Origin: Hermetia illucens
Lineage: Eukaryota > Arthropoda > Insecta > Diptera > Stratiomyidae
Direction of reading: 5' to 3'
Assembly: GCF_905115235.1 (NCBI RefSeq)
Contig: NC_051851.1
Span: forward strand, 158,734,692-158,798,691
DNA length: 64,000 nucleotides
Below, one piece after another: positions 20,876 through 32,900 of this stretch. Position 1 is the first letter of the stretch, and the number at the start of each line of letters is the position of its first letter. Made by a program: the position numbers and the translations under genes. The notes under the pieces are model-generated. The model was not told the DNA's origin, did not search any database, and saw only the letters and a program-made list of their open reading frames with translations.

Positions 20876-22895
20876 AAGGCAGGAAAACAGACATGGAAGA
20901 ATACCCAATAAATCTGTAAAATTCCAACTAGAAAAGTGTCTAGATTGCTGATTATAATATACATGGAAGAGATTCATGTCACTTTAAATAGCGTGGGAAA
21001 TTGGCCCTTGGTGGTCTGGATTTGGCGGAAATCCACCTAAAAATACTCACAACAGAATTTCACGGAACTAACAACACTAACCATAGACCATTGCCACAAT
21101 GCAGAGGAAATATACTGCAAGGCCATAATATTAGAGCGTTTCGTCTAGGTCCAAAAGTCATTGTATGAACCATCCAACGCGAGGATGGAATTGAACCTCC
21201 CCCGAATTCCTACCAACAGAGACTTCAAACTATCGAAATCCACCCCTTGCCACACTCGTAGTTTGCTTAATTAATTCGGGACCCACCCGTTCGGTGTATT
21301 TGATTTTTGCAGGCCAAACCGCCCAGCCCATAGCATTTTCCATATCCCCATGAATGTATGCTCAGTTCTGTGGTTTCGGTTGCAAATCCTCAAATGGGGT
21401 TGTATTTACGACCATCAATGCAAACATATATATTTCAAATGGATAGGCGGAAGTGCTTAATGTTTTACTTACTTAGCAGGCAAAGTTCCAGTGATAGGCA
21501 GCTGCTAAGTGAACTGCGCTAGATGCAAAACAAATTCAAATGGGAATGCATAAAAGATTAGTCAGGCCATCAGCGCTGCAAGGATTAAATAATTTACAGG
21601 AAACTACGAAAATAGGATGCTCCTCTGGAGCTGGAAATTGATATAAACAATTTAGCGGAAGCATTTAAACTCAATTATGTTTCCATGGAGATATGAACTG
21701 AACGCTCGTCACAGGAGCTCATCTCATAATGAGGCTGGGACCATCAGGACTAAAACTCCCTTGAATCACGCTAGACCTATATAATATCTGATACGCTAGA
21801 CAAGGTACTGTAACATGTTACAAAGAACTTTAAAAAATTAACGACACAATGTAAATCCTTCAGGACCTCTTCACGAATCATCCTCATTCTGATCATTTGG
21901 ATAATTCCGTTGACTTTGGTAGCAAACCGACTTCCAAAGCCGCCATAGCTTGAATTCAAATGTGCCATCAGCAAGCTGGTGTGGTTCCTCTATTGACCTT
22001 CGAGGTTTCAGCTTCCAACCACCTAGAAATTTCAGGCGTAATATCCGGTAGACACCATGGAAGAGGCAAAGAAGCTGGAAACAATAAATGATAAGGAAGG
22101 AAGGACTTCATCTTTGTATAGGATATCTTACTTCCCGGCATTGTATAATCAAGAAGGGAAATATCATGGCCATTCCGAAAATCAAACGTTCTACGTCAAG
22201 GATCTTAGTTTCTCGGGCCAAGTCCATGTCTATTGGTATATTTCCGTACCTGATCATAAGCCTATTGGAATAGAAGAAATCTTGGCTTTGATGTCAACGA
22301 AGGAGCTGAAATCACTTAAATTTGGTACAAAAATGTATTTTAGAAAATTATGGCGAAACTACCGACGTAATTTTAGGTTTATTATAAATTGACAGATTTT
22401 TCTATTTGTGTATGTTCCAAAAAAATGCTAACTTCAGTCAAAATAACGCCAATTCAGTAGTCATTTCTTTCAGATTTTTCAGTCGGGTAGGTTCTGCTCC
22501 ATTTTTTAGGGCATACGTTTTGACCCCTCACTCCACTATGTTTCACCCAGTGTAAGAAATCAGAAATCAGTTTCGAAAAGTACAAATCGTGCCCTTTCAT
22601 TTAATGCCCTATATGACCATATTCTGTGAAAAAGTGTACACCCCCTTTCGCATCTATGGGGAGCCCTCTTAAATCCAACGTAAAATGATGCCACTCGCTG
22701 GATGTAAAGGGACACACAGAGCGCATGCTTTCACACAAATTTCGTAACTATGATTTAGCGCTTTCCGAGTAAATCGGGTGTGACGGACAGAGAGACAACA
22801 CACAAGTTTCAAGTAAATCGTACCTACGCACCCCTGAAGAAGCAATTGTGGAAAACACAAAGAAAATTGGCAAAATTAAAGCCCCAGGTATAGCC
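20875..22895. other. unassigned 2 kb, with one 111-codon ORF
   Basis: No element can be named. One ORF at 22057-22392 (+, 111 codons, starting MEEAKKLETINDKEGRTSSL) has a soluble, mixed composition with several aromatic residues and no motif that I recognise. Stretch 22560-22860 has the look of an untranslated repeat (GTCCGTCACACCCGATTTAC on the minus strand), perhaps the 3' part of an element. I see no splice pattern supporting a host gene. Confidence 0.3.
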
Positions 22896-24630
22896 AAGAC
22901 ATCCCGGTTTTGCGCCGAGGTTCACCAATTCGATATCCCTAAAAGTTGCCTGGCGTCCTGAACTACGCCATCGCTCCATCTCAGGTAGGGTCTGCCTGGT
23001 CTTTTTTTTCTACCATATAGATAGATATTACCCTTATAGACTTTCCGCTGGATCATCCTCATCCATACGGATTAAGTGACCCGCCCACCGCAACCTATTG
23101 AGCCGGATTTTATCCATAACTTGACGGTCATGGTATCGCTCATAGATTTCGTTGTGATGTAGGCTACGGAATCCTCCATCCTCATGTAGGGGGCCAAAAA
23201 TTCTTCGGAGGATTCTTCTCTCGATCGCGGCCAAGAGTTCGCAATTCTTCTTGCTAAGAACCCAAGTCTCCGAGGAATACCTGCGGACTGCCAAAATCAT
23301 TGTCTTGTACAGTAAGAGCTTTGACGCTTTTAAGCTGAAATAGGCTCTGCTGGCTGACAACAACCGTGCGCGGATTTCATCATCGATTGTGATTTTCGAC
23401 CCTAGATAGGAGGATAGGAGGAATTATCAACGGTCTCAAAGTTGCCGTCTTCCATCTTTATTCTTCTCGTTTGACCAGTGCGGTTTGATGCTGTTGATTG
23501 GTTGGTTTTTGGTACTGACTTCATTGATTTGCAGCCCAAGATCTCGCCGATTGCCGCCTGCTCGATCTGGATTAAGACAGTTTGTACTCCTCGCATTTAC
23601 CTCAGCATCGTGGATCACTTTCTCGAGGGCCAGGTTACAGGGGGCGCATAATAGGGGCAGCGGGATGCTTAGACCATTCTTGATGTCGAATGGTCTCGAC
23701 AGTGATCCTGCTGCTTTTATCTGGCCTCACACATTGGTCAGGGTCAGTCTAGTCTGTCTTATGAATTTCGTCGGAATACCGAATTCTCTCATGGTCATGT
23801 ACAGTTTTACCCTGCAAAGATGGTACAACTGATATCCATATTCCAACAGTTTTTCCATCGCTTGCCGCAGAGAGAAAATCTGATCTGTTGCTGATTTGCC
23901 TGGAGTGAAGCCTATTTGGTGTGGGCCAATAATGTTCTGGGCGTATGGGGCTATCCGACCTAGCAAAAGAGCGGAGAATACCTTATATATGGTACTCAGC
24001 AACGTGATACCTCCATAATTGCTGCACTGCGTGATATCTCCCTTTTTATATATGGGACAGATAATGCCTCGTTGCTAATCGTCAGGCATTGATTCTCTGT
24101 CCCACATCTTGAGCATAAGTTGATAATTTAACCAATTCGGCTGTAATTCCATCGACTCCTGGCGACTTATGATTTTTATGCCCATGACTGTTTCTTCTGT
24201 ACTTGGTGGTTGAAACCTGCAACTCGCCCATGTTTTGGTTGTTCAGCAGTTCATCAAAGAACTCAACCCATCGCTCCAATATACCCATTCTATCTGATTT
24301 CCCTGTTTCTCTCGGCAGGATGAGCATCGAGGTGTGTAAGTCATTTGTTGATGCTTCATCTCCAAGATCTTTGTTGACTGCGGTTGTTGCGGCATCTATT
24401 TCCCCTTATACGTATTATGGAGGGCTGTGTTATAAATGGCTTCAGCATTCACTCTCACCTTATTGTAGGTGGTGTTGTAATTCAAGCCCGGACCACAATG
24501 CCAACGAGATAGTGATCCAAAACTATATTGCCCCCCCCCCTATATATTCTGACTGGCTGAGAGGTGGCGGCGTTCGATCACCATGTGGTCAATTTGGTTA
24601 AAAGTGGTCTCGCCTGGCGAGGCCCACGAT
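22896..24630 (-). mobile_element. RTE-type LINE, copy B
   Basis: This 1.7 kb copy runs from the end of the endonuclease to near the 3' end. On the minus strand: AEPD-like endonuclease end at 24622-24540 ([15 protein letters not shown]-like), RT entry (24327-24082, [19 protein letters not shown]), RT blocks (24002-23727, MLSTIYKVFSALLLGRIAPY and [20 protein letters not shown]), then the C-terminal part at 23363-23034 ([20 protein letters not shown] and RLNRLRWAGHLIRMDEDDPA). Many frame changes and small deletions mark it as dead. It lacks the last bases of the 3' tail. It abuts a LOA family 2 fragment at 24632. Confidence 0.85.
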
Positions 24631-24631
24631 T

Positions 24632-24940
24632 GTTTTTAACATTATTATTCAAAGCGACAGTCAAGCGGCTATTAAGGCACTTAGGTACTACCAGGTGAAT
24701 TCCAAACTGGTGTAGAAATGCTTTACCAAACTGAACACGCTTGGCTCGCTCAATAAGGTCTGGATACTCTAGCTTCCAGGCCATGTTGGGTTAGATGACA
24801 ATGAGGCATCCAGGAAAGAAACAGCGAATTCGCTATACGGGCTATAGCTCTTCTGTGGAGTCGGAAATAGCTTCATGGCTACTCGGCTAAAAAACGAAGA
24901 AGAGCGACTGACGAAAATGTACTAGGAGAACTTGCCAGTG
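24632..24940 (+). mobile_element. LOA-like family 2 RNase H fragment
   Basis: The translation shows IQSDSQAAIKALRYYQVNSK, then a decayed version of LNTLGSLNKVWIL, and GHVGLDDNEAS-like and FCGVGNSFMATRLKNEEERL-like pieces, all matching copy 1 at 9.4-9.8 kb. Stops are frequent. The fragment ends near the LRELYW point. Confidence 0.68.
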
Positions 24941-26455
24941 CCCATCACATCCCAAGCTGATTCCACGATAATCTCATCGACCACCGAAGACGATCGATGA
25001 AACCTGCACTATCGATCTGAAGATCACATGCTAACTCGATAAACAAAAGCAACCGGTAGTATACGATAATAAATTACCTTAGCCCGACCTTGTTGAAAGA
25101 AAGATTTTCATTTGGCCAGGAGTTCTCTTGGCGTCTAAAATAGAAAAACGTTAACAAAATTTTCTTCTTTGGCCTTCGTCCTCTTCAGGAGCCGGGTCGA
25201 CTCGTCTATATCAGATTCATCACGTTTCTCTGCCATAGGTTTGGTTCAGGTGAAATCGAGAGACTCTCACTAGCGGTCAATATTTCGGTCGTTTGTTCAA
25301 GCCAATGTTCGCTAATCAGTTCCCGTCAGCGCGGATTTCTAAATCATATCAGCGAACACATCTCTCTCGGGGTTTTTCCACGATGGATGAAATGCCATAT
25401 CAGTTGGGGATATCTTAATTTCCGAATATCTTCATCCCTATTACCGTGAGGTGGAGTCTATTGTTTTTGGTCGCCGGCCAGCCCTAGGAACCATAGATAG
25501 CTGCGGAGCGAACCGGACTGTCGTCCGTCCTGGAGATTTCGGATTTAAGACATTCGTTGATGCGTCCATCGTAAATAACGCCAGTGGAATTTGTAGGTAC
25601 CGAGATCGCTATTATTGGCTTGGCAAAGTAAAAATAGGTTACATCATGTGCCGATCCCCTTTCTGTGTTTGCCGAATGCAGCTCACACTATTGCTCAAGT
25701 CCAGCTGAAACTTGTTTGTCTCTTTCTTTACAGTTGCTGACTTTTATCCCTTTTTCGTGCTTCCGAGTATAGGATTCTTCTACTTTTGTAGGTATTCGAG
25801 TAGAAGCCGCAACTGATTAACAACGAGTTCGGCAGGGGTTTTGACCACCTCAGCTTTCGTCAATGAAGCGGCTTTTCCCTTCTTTATAACTTGCTAAACC
25901 ACTAAGGCCTCGCCAATTTTATCCTTACTTCGTTTCCTCCTTTACCTTATATTAAGGAGATATTAGCTGCATTTGCCACATGTGCAAAGTGCAACTCGAT
26001 AATTGAACGTGCCTTCATATAGGTCAAAGTAGGACCCTTTATCAAGGCCCGAATGTTTCCGCTTCTGACTTGTGAACACACAGTTCATTTCTCGAGAAAG
26101 GTATGCTGCTCCAGTTTGCACCCTTTTATATTCATGCTTTGTATCAAAAGCGTTAGTATCAAACCAATGACCCTCCTTGCCGGATCCCGACACCAATCTC
26201 GATAACCAATGAACATAGTTACCATAGCAGCCGACGCGACCTTTCAAGCTTAAAAGCCTTTCCAAATCGATCATCCGATACATCTGATTTCTATTCTATC
26301 TCTTTCATCTCTCTATCCCACGCTTTTTTCCCTTCAATGTAACAAGGATACCTCAGCAATCAAGTTTCCTACTACTGAGGTGCTGCAACCGCTGGATATC
26401 GACGACCAAGACCCTCCCCCCTTTCAAACCCCCACAACTACTGTTACCGAATTTT
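24940..26455. other. mostly unassigned; possible R1-type ORF1 scrap at 25.4-25.9 kb
   Basis: On the minus strand around 25730-25640 the translation includes LDLSNSVSCIRQTQKGD, which resembles the conserved (LG.SVR.IRKT..GD) block of R1-clade ORF1 proteins; this is a weak call. A separate ORF at 26283-25963 (minus, 106 codons, WFDTNAFDTKHEYKRVQTGA) has a Cys-rich end (CTCGKCS) and no family that I recognise. No splice structure was found. Confidence 0.3.
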
Positions 26456-26463
26456 CGAAGCAT

Positions 26464-27003
26464 CATCATCATCAACGGCGCAACAACCGGTATCCGGTCT
26501 AGGCCTGCCTTAATAAGGAACTCCAAACATCCCGGTTTTGCGCCGAGGTCCACCAATACGATATCCATAAAAGCTGTCTGGCTTCCTGACCTACGCCATC
26601 GTTCCATCTTAGGCAGGGTCTGTCTCGTCTTCTTTTTCTACCATAGATATTGCCCTTATAGACTTTCCGGGTGGGATCATCCTCATCCATATGGATTAAG
26701 TGACCCGCCCACCGTAACCTATTGAGCCGGATTTTATCCACAACCGGACGGTTATGGTATCGTAATAGATTTCGCCATTGTGTAGGCTACGGAATCGTCC
26801 ATCCTCATATAGGGGGCCAAAAATTCTTCGGAGGATTCTTCTCTCGAACGCTGCCAAGAGTTCGCAATTTTTCTTGCTAAGAACCCAAGTTTCCGAGGAA
26901 TACATGAGGACTGGTAAGATCATAGTCTTGTACAGTAAGAGCTTTGACCCTACGGTGCGACGTTTCGAGCGGAACAGTCTTTATAAGCATGCGATAAAGT
27001 TTC
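26464..27003 (-). mobile_element. RTE-type LINE, copy C (3' fragment)
   Basis: This 540-base 3' fragment has the conserved end (CATCATCATC tail at the left, then CGGCGCAACAACCGGTATCC). It encodes [20 protein letters not shown] (26923-26696), IRLNRLRWAGHLIHMDEDDP and the closing [14 protein letters not shown] segment on the minus strand, with frame changes between them. CGAAGCAT occurs at 26456-26463 and again at 27004-27011, a possible 8-base target-site duplication. About 18 bases before the right-hand repeat do not match the family. Confidence 0.82.
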
Positions 27004-27130
27004 CGAAGCATGCTTCGTAACAATGGTCCTTCTCCTCCTCCATTTTTGGTTTATTTTCTGAGTATACTTGCCATAGTCAATCTTAAAGTTTTGTGTAAAA
27101 TAAAACCATTAAAGTCGTTTGCTGTATGTC

Positions 27131-28240
27131 TGTTTTTTTTTTTTTTTTTTGTAAGGAGGTAGAAATCAGCAGTCGTCAGAAGACTGTGGCCTGTGCTTGA
27201 CTTAAAGTTTCCTCCTCCCTTTAAAGTTTCTTCGCTCGTCTCTGAATATCGGACAGTGGAAGAATGTGTGCTCTGAGTGGTCGGGAACTCCCTCGCAGTT
27301 TGGACAATTGGTTGAATTGCCCAATTTGAACCTGCCCCATTAAAAACTGAGTCGAAATATAATTAATCTTCCTATATTGTCGACTCTTTTCCAAGTGGTC
27401 CCAACATTCCGGCCATCTATTTTCAGATCTCTCCCTTTCGGCGATCTTCGTCTGCGACAAAAAAGAGACTGACTTCAGATTGTATATACTCGTCATCTCA
27501 TCTACCAAGATGTCAATTGGCATCATTGCATGATATACGAAATGCCTTTCTCCAAATAGAGAGACAGAGAACAAGGAAGTCTTACTTACTTAGACTTGCT
27601 AGCACTGATGAAGGAAGCAAGATCACCGCCTTTCTCCCGGATTCTTTTTTTTTTTGCTGGCAGGTCGCTCACACTACGGTTCGATGTCACTTAGGTCGCC
27701 TGTGCCACTTTTGGAATGGCAGGTTTCGGCTTTCCCTTTGGACCTCTTTCCTGCTCCTGCGACCTACTATAGAGGACCCTAATGGTTCTCCATGGGCCAT
27801 GTTTTTAATAGCATGGTGTACGTTGTGCTTGTCTTTGATAAACTCGGACAGCTCAATTATTTTTACTCCAACCTGCTTGAAAGGTCGTTCCTTCCGATCA
27901 GGGCTTTGCTCTTGACTCTTGGCCGGATTACTCCTTCTAAACGTACCTTCCCCGTAGCATTTAACGTACTTTGTTGCGTTTTATATTTTAACGTCTTTGG
28001 CATTGGTGGCGATCGAAAAATTGAAGAGCTTCTCCTGAACAGGTTAATTTCTTGGTCTCGGAGCACCGGTAGTCCACTTGCTCCCTCTCAAAAGCCTCCG
28101 ATACTGGGGCTCCAAGCCCCTGCACCGTAAGTTTCCTCCTTCTCTCTTCTTCCTGGTTGGTTTTATTTTCTGGGTATCTTTCCCATATCCATTTTGGCCC
28201 ACGAAATGAGATGAGATGAGCAAACACTAGCGCCAACCCG
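27131..28240 (-). mobile_element. R1-like LINE remnant with poly(A) tail
   Basis: On the minus strand this starts with ORF1-like sequence (around 27900-27700: KDKHNVHHAIKNMAHGEP, in a shifted frame) and ends with an ORF2 C-terminal part at 27574-27221 (KIAERERSENRWPECWD). A classical R1-type knuckle follows in a neighbouring frame near 27330-27240 (NCPNCEGVPDHSEHTFFHC). The region between, including the endonuclease and RT, is gone. A run of about 20 T at 27131-27150 is the poly(A) tail in element sense. It is dead and internally deleted. Confidence 0.55.
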
Positions 28241-29437
28241 GTTCACGCCTCATGGGAGATCTGGTCATTCCTCACAGCAATTGACACCAAATTTGGTGGA
28301 AGGGTGGGTACTGTGAACGCTTACGCATACAGTGAGTTACATCCTTCCGGTTTCCGAGTAGTTGTAAAACTTTTGTTGGGAATTGCTTAAAAGAAATATT
28401 TCTAATCTCCAACGGATTGCATACGTCCTTACAGATATCTTCATACTTTGAATTGACTTAGCACACTCAGCTCCCTTGAGTCCTCTCTGAGCTTACTCAT
28501 CGTTTCCTGATCCAGATTTACATAAATATTGGTAATTTAAAGCTGATTTAATTCTATCAGAACCAGTCAATCGGAACAAATATTTTCGGGTGATATAACG
28601 CCGTGAAATTTCCTGGAAAATTGGACATCTATATGGACCATCCGGGTTCGATCTATTGCCCCATTGAATGCTTCTCACTGGCATTGCCAGGATTTCATTC
28701 CAGCAACATCATCACTATACAATCTTCTCCCAAAGTACCGACAAGCCCGAGTATGCAACTTGACTGCACCTTCCTCAATTTGACTTGGTCCTTGCACAAT
28801 GGACAATTGTTATCGATACAAGTGCACAGCAGATGCTGCCATCCTGCCTGATTTGGGGACAGTACACCCGAAACCCTAGCCCAACGTCGAGCACTGACTT
28901 CACTCCTTTCAAATCGCAGCACATTATCTGTTTTATTTTCGTCCCTCCATATACGGGAAAATTGTGAGAATCAAGTTCAAAAACTTCCAACATTGTATTG
29001 TGTTCGGGCTGCAGGCAACAACGACAGAATCACCGCCATCATCGTCAACATCGATAAAGTTTCCCAATTTGAGAGTCGTTTCCCTTGAGTGGAAACGGTT
29101 TATGCACTCGTTACTACTATCTCGCAATGGATTGCATCCCTCTCCTTATTAAGGATTCGTGCTGACTTGGCCAAAACCAAGTGTGCAGGAAGGAAGTATT
29201 TTATGTAGCTCCTTCCGATGCTCTCGTCCTCCAGGAAAATATGCATCATTAAAAATATTATTCATGTCATCTTTTGCAAACGTTGGTTTATTTATTTATT
29301 TTCAAAATGATGACACGTGTAGAAAATTCGAGGAGGAAAACCGTAACATATTCGCTTTGGGAACTCTTGGAAAATTAAGGGAAATCATATGTTGTTGCGT
29401 GTAAACCTTTGAAAGTTACAAGAAAAGTTTATTATAT
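28240..29437. other. unassigned sequence
   Basis: About 1.2 kb with short ORFs on both strands and no recognisable domain, element end or splice pattern. Confidence 0.35.
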
Positions 29438-29445
29438 TATACGCT

Positions 29446-29901
29446 TGGGAGGGCGTTAAGCTCAAGATTATCCCTTACGACGAGATTCCCAGGAGACCGG
29501 TCGCTCGCATTTGGTTGCCGAAGATCCGCATGGAGAAGGACAAGCTGGTCCATTTCCTGCGCCTTCACAACCCCGGGATTCCCATGGACGACTGGGTTGT
29601 TATAAAGGAGGAGGAACCTCAGATAAACAGCCAGCCCGTACTGCTCCGCATAAACGAGGAGTGCCTGGAGGCACTGAAAAAGGCCGATTACAAAGTGTGG
29701 TTCGGAGTCAGGAATGCCAAAGTAAAAGTGTTCCGCTCTGCAAAACCGGACGACGACCTTGACCCAATCGACGCCGCCAACGAGCTGTTGGAGGAGATGT
29801 CGATCGACGGTCCGACGGGGGCTGTCGAACCCCCCACGCAAGCAGATCATGCTGAGGGTAACGCAGATAAATCTGCAGCACTCGAAGTGTGCCTCGGCTA
29901 A
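29446..29901 (+). CDS. LOA-like ORF1 protein, C-terminal part (5'-truncated)
   Basis: The open frame starts at the element border with WEGVKLKIIPYDEIPRRPVA and runs 151 codons to a stop at 29899-29901. It contains WLPKIRMEKDKLVHFL, GIPMDDWVVIKEEEP and LRINEECLEALKKADYKVWF. This is the conserved ORF1 domain of LOA-type elements (probably DUF4780), whose role is unknown; ORF1 proteins generally bind the element RNA. No start codon belongs to it, because the N-terminal part was never copied. It overlaps ORF2 by 53 bases in a different frame. Confidence 0.7.
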   Translation, partial: WEGVKLKIIPYDEIPRRPVARIWLPKIRMEKDKLVHFLRLHNPGIPMDDWVVIKEEEPQINSQPVLLRINEECLEALKKADYKVWFGVRNAKVKVFRSAKPDDDLDPIDAANELLEEMSIDGPTGAVEPPTQADHAEGNADKSAALEVCLG

Positions 29902-32900
29902 TCTGCTCGTCTTCCTCTTAGAGGAAGACATCGACATCGCATTAATACAGGAGCCCTGGGTCGGAAGCGACCGAACCATCAAAGGGCTCCAAAGCAAATA
30001 TTTTAATTTATTCCACAGCACAGGAGACGCTGATCAGGCTAAACCTAGAGCATGTATTCTTGCGAGGAAGAGTCTGCACGCTTTCCTGTGCCCGGACCTG
30101 AGTTCCAGTGACCTAGTTGTGGTCAAGCTGGAGCAGGTGGGGGCAGAGAACGTGTATATTTCCTCGGCGTACATGGCTCACGACCGATCAGCTCCGCCAC
30201 AAGAACTACAACATCTGGCGAACACCATAACATCAAAGAAAGCCAACCTGCTGATAGGCTGCGACGCAAATGCAAGGCATACGCTTTGGGGCAGCTCTGA
30301 AATCAACGAAAGAGGTGAGTCATTTTTTGATTTTATTATTACTTCAAATCTATCGGTGTGTAACAGGGGCAGTACACCAACCTTTCATTTCTCCTGCTCG
30401 GAGAACTGTGACGGTTGGGAGGAGGTCCTTGATATCACCCTAATAACCGACAACGGGGTTCTTAGGGTGGAGGACTGGAGAGTGTCTGACCAGAGATCCT
30501 TCTCTGACCACAGTTGGATACTCTTCAGTCTAGATCTCGCCGCAGAGGTTTCCAAGCCCTTTAGAGACCCCAGGAGGATCGACTGGAGAAAGTTTGGTCA
30601 GGTAATTAAGAACAAACTCTCCGGTGCGCAAATTGGTAGGATTGGCACGACAGACGAACTGGAGTCAAAGGTCGGGGCTCTGGAGAAGGCTTTTGATACC
30701 GCCTTCAAAGTCTCGTGCCCTGCTAAGTACAGCAAAAAGACCCTGCCACCGTGGTGGAACGAAGATCTCTCTAGTCTCAGGAAGCTGACCAGAGAAATCT
30801 TCAACATCTGCTACAGGCAAAAATACTGGCAGCCATACAACGACTGCCTAAAGAAGTACAAGTCGGCCATCAGGACCGCGAAGAGGCGGTCTTGGCTAGA
30901 CTATTGTCAGAACATTGAAAGCACTAGTGAATCCGCGAGGCTCAATAAGATTCTGTCCAAGGAACATAAGAGTCCATCCTGCCTTAAAAAGTCGGAAGGC
31001 TTCTGGATGGAATCTTCTAGTGAAACCTTGGAGCTGCTGGTGCAAACGCACTTTCCCTCCAGCGAGGAGGACTGTGAGTCAGAACCTCGCTTGAAGGGTT
31101 TACGGCAACCCCAGCTGTGCGAGACTATCAAATCGGTAATTACCGGGGATAGGATCGGCTGGGCTATAAACAGCTTCTCCACATACAAATCTCCAGGCCC
31201 AGATGGCATAATGCCAGTCATGCTACAGAAGCAGCAGGAAAGGGTTGTGCCGTGGCTTGTTGAGATTTACCGGAGCTGCATCACTTTAGGATACGTACCG
31301 CAGTCTTGGAGGCGCGCACGGGTGGTTTTCATACCGAAAGCGGGCAGGCGCGGTCATGAGTCCGCGAAGGACTTTCGGCCAATCAGCCTGACCTCTTTCG
31401 TGCTGAAGACCCTAGAACGCGTCCTGGACTTTCACTTAAGGACGATTATGGAGAGAACGCCTTTCTCTAAGTCCCAGCATGCCTACCTCAAAGGAAAATC
31501 CACAGAAACCGCCCTCCACGAGGTAATTGGCACGGTTGAGCGGTCGCTGCAGTACAAGCAGTATACCCTTGCTGCCTTCTTAGATATTGAAGGAGCTTTC
31601 AACAACGTCAGTACCAACGCCATCAAGGAAGCCTTGATCGGTATTGGATTGGAGGGGTATTTCACCCATTGGATTATATCCATGCTGAGTACCAGGATAA
31701 TCCAATCCGATCTGGGAGGCAACCACTTGACCAGAGCTGTGAACAGAGGCACGCCCCAGGGTGGTGCTATCTCACTGGTGCTCTGGTTAATAGTAATGGA
31801 CAAAATTTTACATACATTAGACAGCAGCGGGGTGAAGGTGGTGGCGTATGCCGACGACTTGGTGATACTAGTATCTGGGATGTTTCTGTCCATTATGAGC
31901 GACATCATGGAAGAAGCGTTGCGAAGGGTGTGCCTGTGGGCCGCAAGATGCGGACTCAGCATAAACCCAACCAAAACGCAACTGATGCTATTCACCACCA
32001 AGACAAGGATACCTGAATTCCATCTACCACGGCTGAATGAACAAAGATTGGTTCTTTCCTCTAATGTGAAGTATCTGGGTGTAATCCTGGATCCTAAGCT
32101 AAATTGGAGGTTGAACATAGAACTGAGGGTTAAGAAGGCCTGTATAGCCTTCTATGCCTGTAAGAGAACCTTTGCCAAGAAATGGGGTCTCCGGACGAGG
32201 ATGGTTCTCTGGATGTACACCGCTGTAGTGCGTCCGATCCTGACGTACGGATCTATTGTATGGTGGCAGGCTTTGAAGAAGAAATACAATAGAACGAAGC
32301 TTAATAGGATTCAAAGAACCGCGTGTGCAGGTGCTACGGGGGCTCTGCAGTCTTGCCCGGCAGATGCTCTCAATGTACTCCTGCATCTCCTCCCCCTTGA
32401 CCACCACATCAAATATGTTGCAGCGTGCAGTGCCGTCAGACTACGTGAGTCCGGATGCTGGGCAGCGAAGTCCTACGGCCACAGCAACATTCTAGATGAA
32501 ATACCTCGAGAAATCTGGGCATCCCCCACGGACTATGTCACACGCAAGCTGAACTTCACGAGAAACTTTGCTGTGGACCTTCCAACCAGGGCAAAGTGGA
32601 AGACCGGCGGCGTGTTGCAAGACTATGACACGGTATTCTTTACGGACGGATCAAAGATGGCCTATGGAGTCGGCGCGGGGGTTTTCTCGAATACACACGG
32701 TGTATCCAAGTCGTATGGTCTCCCAGGTTTCACCAGTGTATTCCAGGCGGAAGTACTGGTGATATTGGAAGTCTGTCGATGGCTGGAGCGTGATTCGAGC
32801 CCCAAGCGTAACATAGCCATTCTGACCGACAGCCAAGTGGCCATCAAGGCCTTGTACTCAACGACGACATCTTCCCGGTTGGTGGGGCAGTGCAGAGACA

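Noticed and set aside
29437-30021. 194-codon ORF on the minus strand
   Set aside because: It is antisense to LOA ORF1 and the start of ORF2, whose conserved motifs are on the plus strand.
31483-32118. 211-codon ORF on the minus strand
   Set aside because: It lies antisense within the LOA ORF2 and has no domain; it is a by-product of the coding strand.
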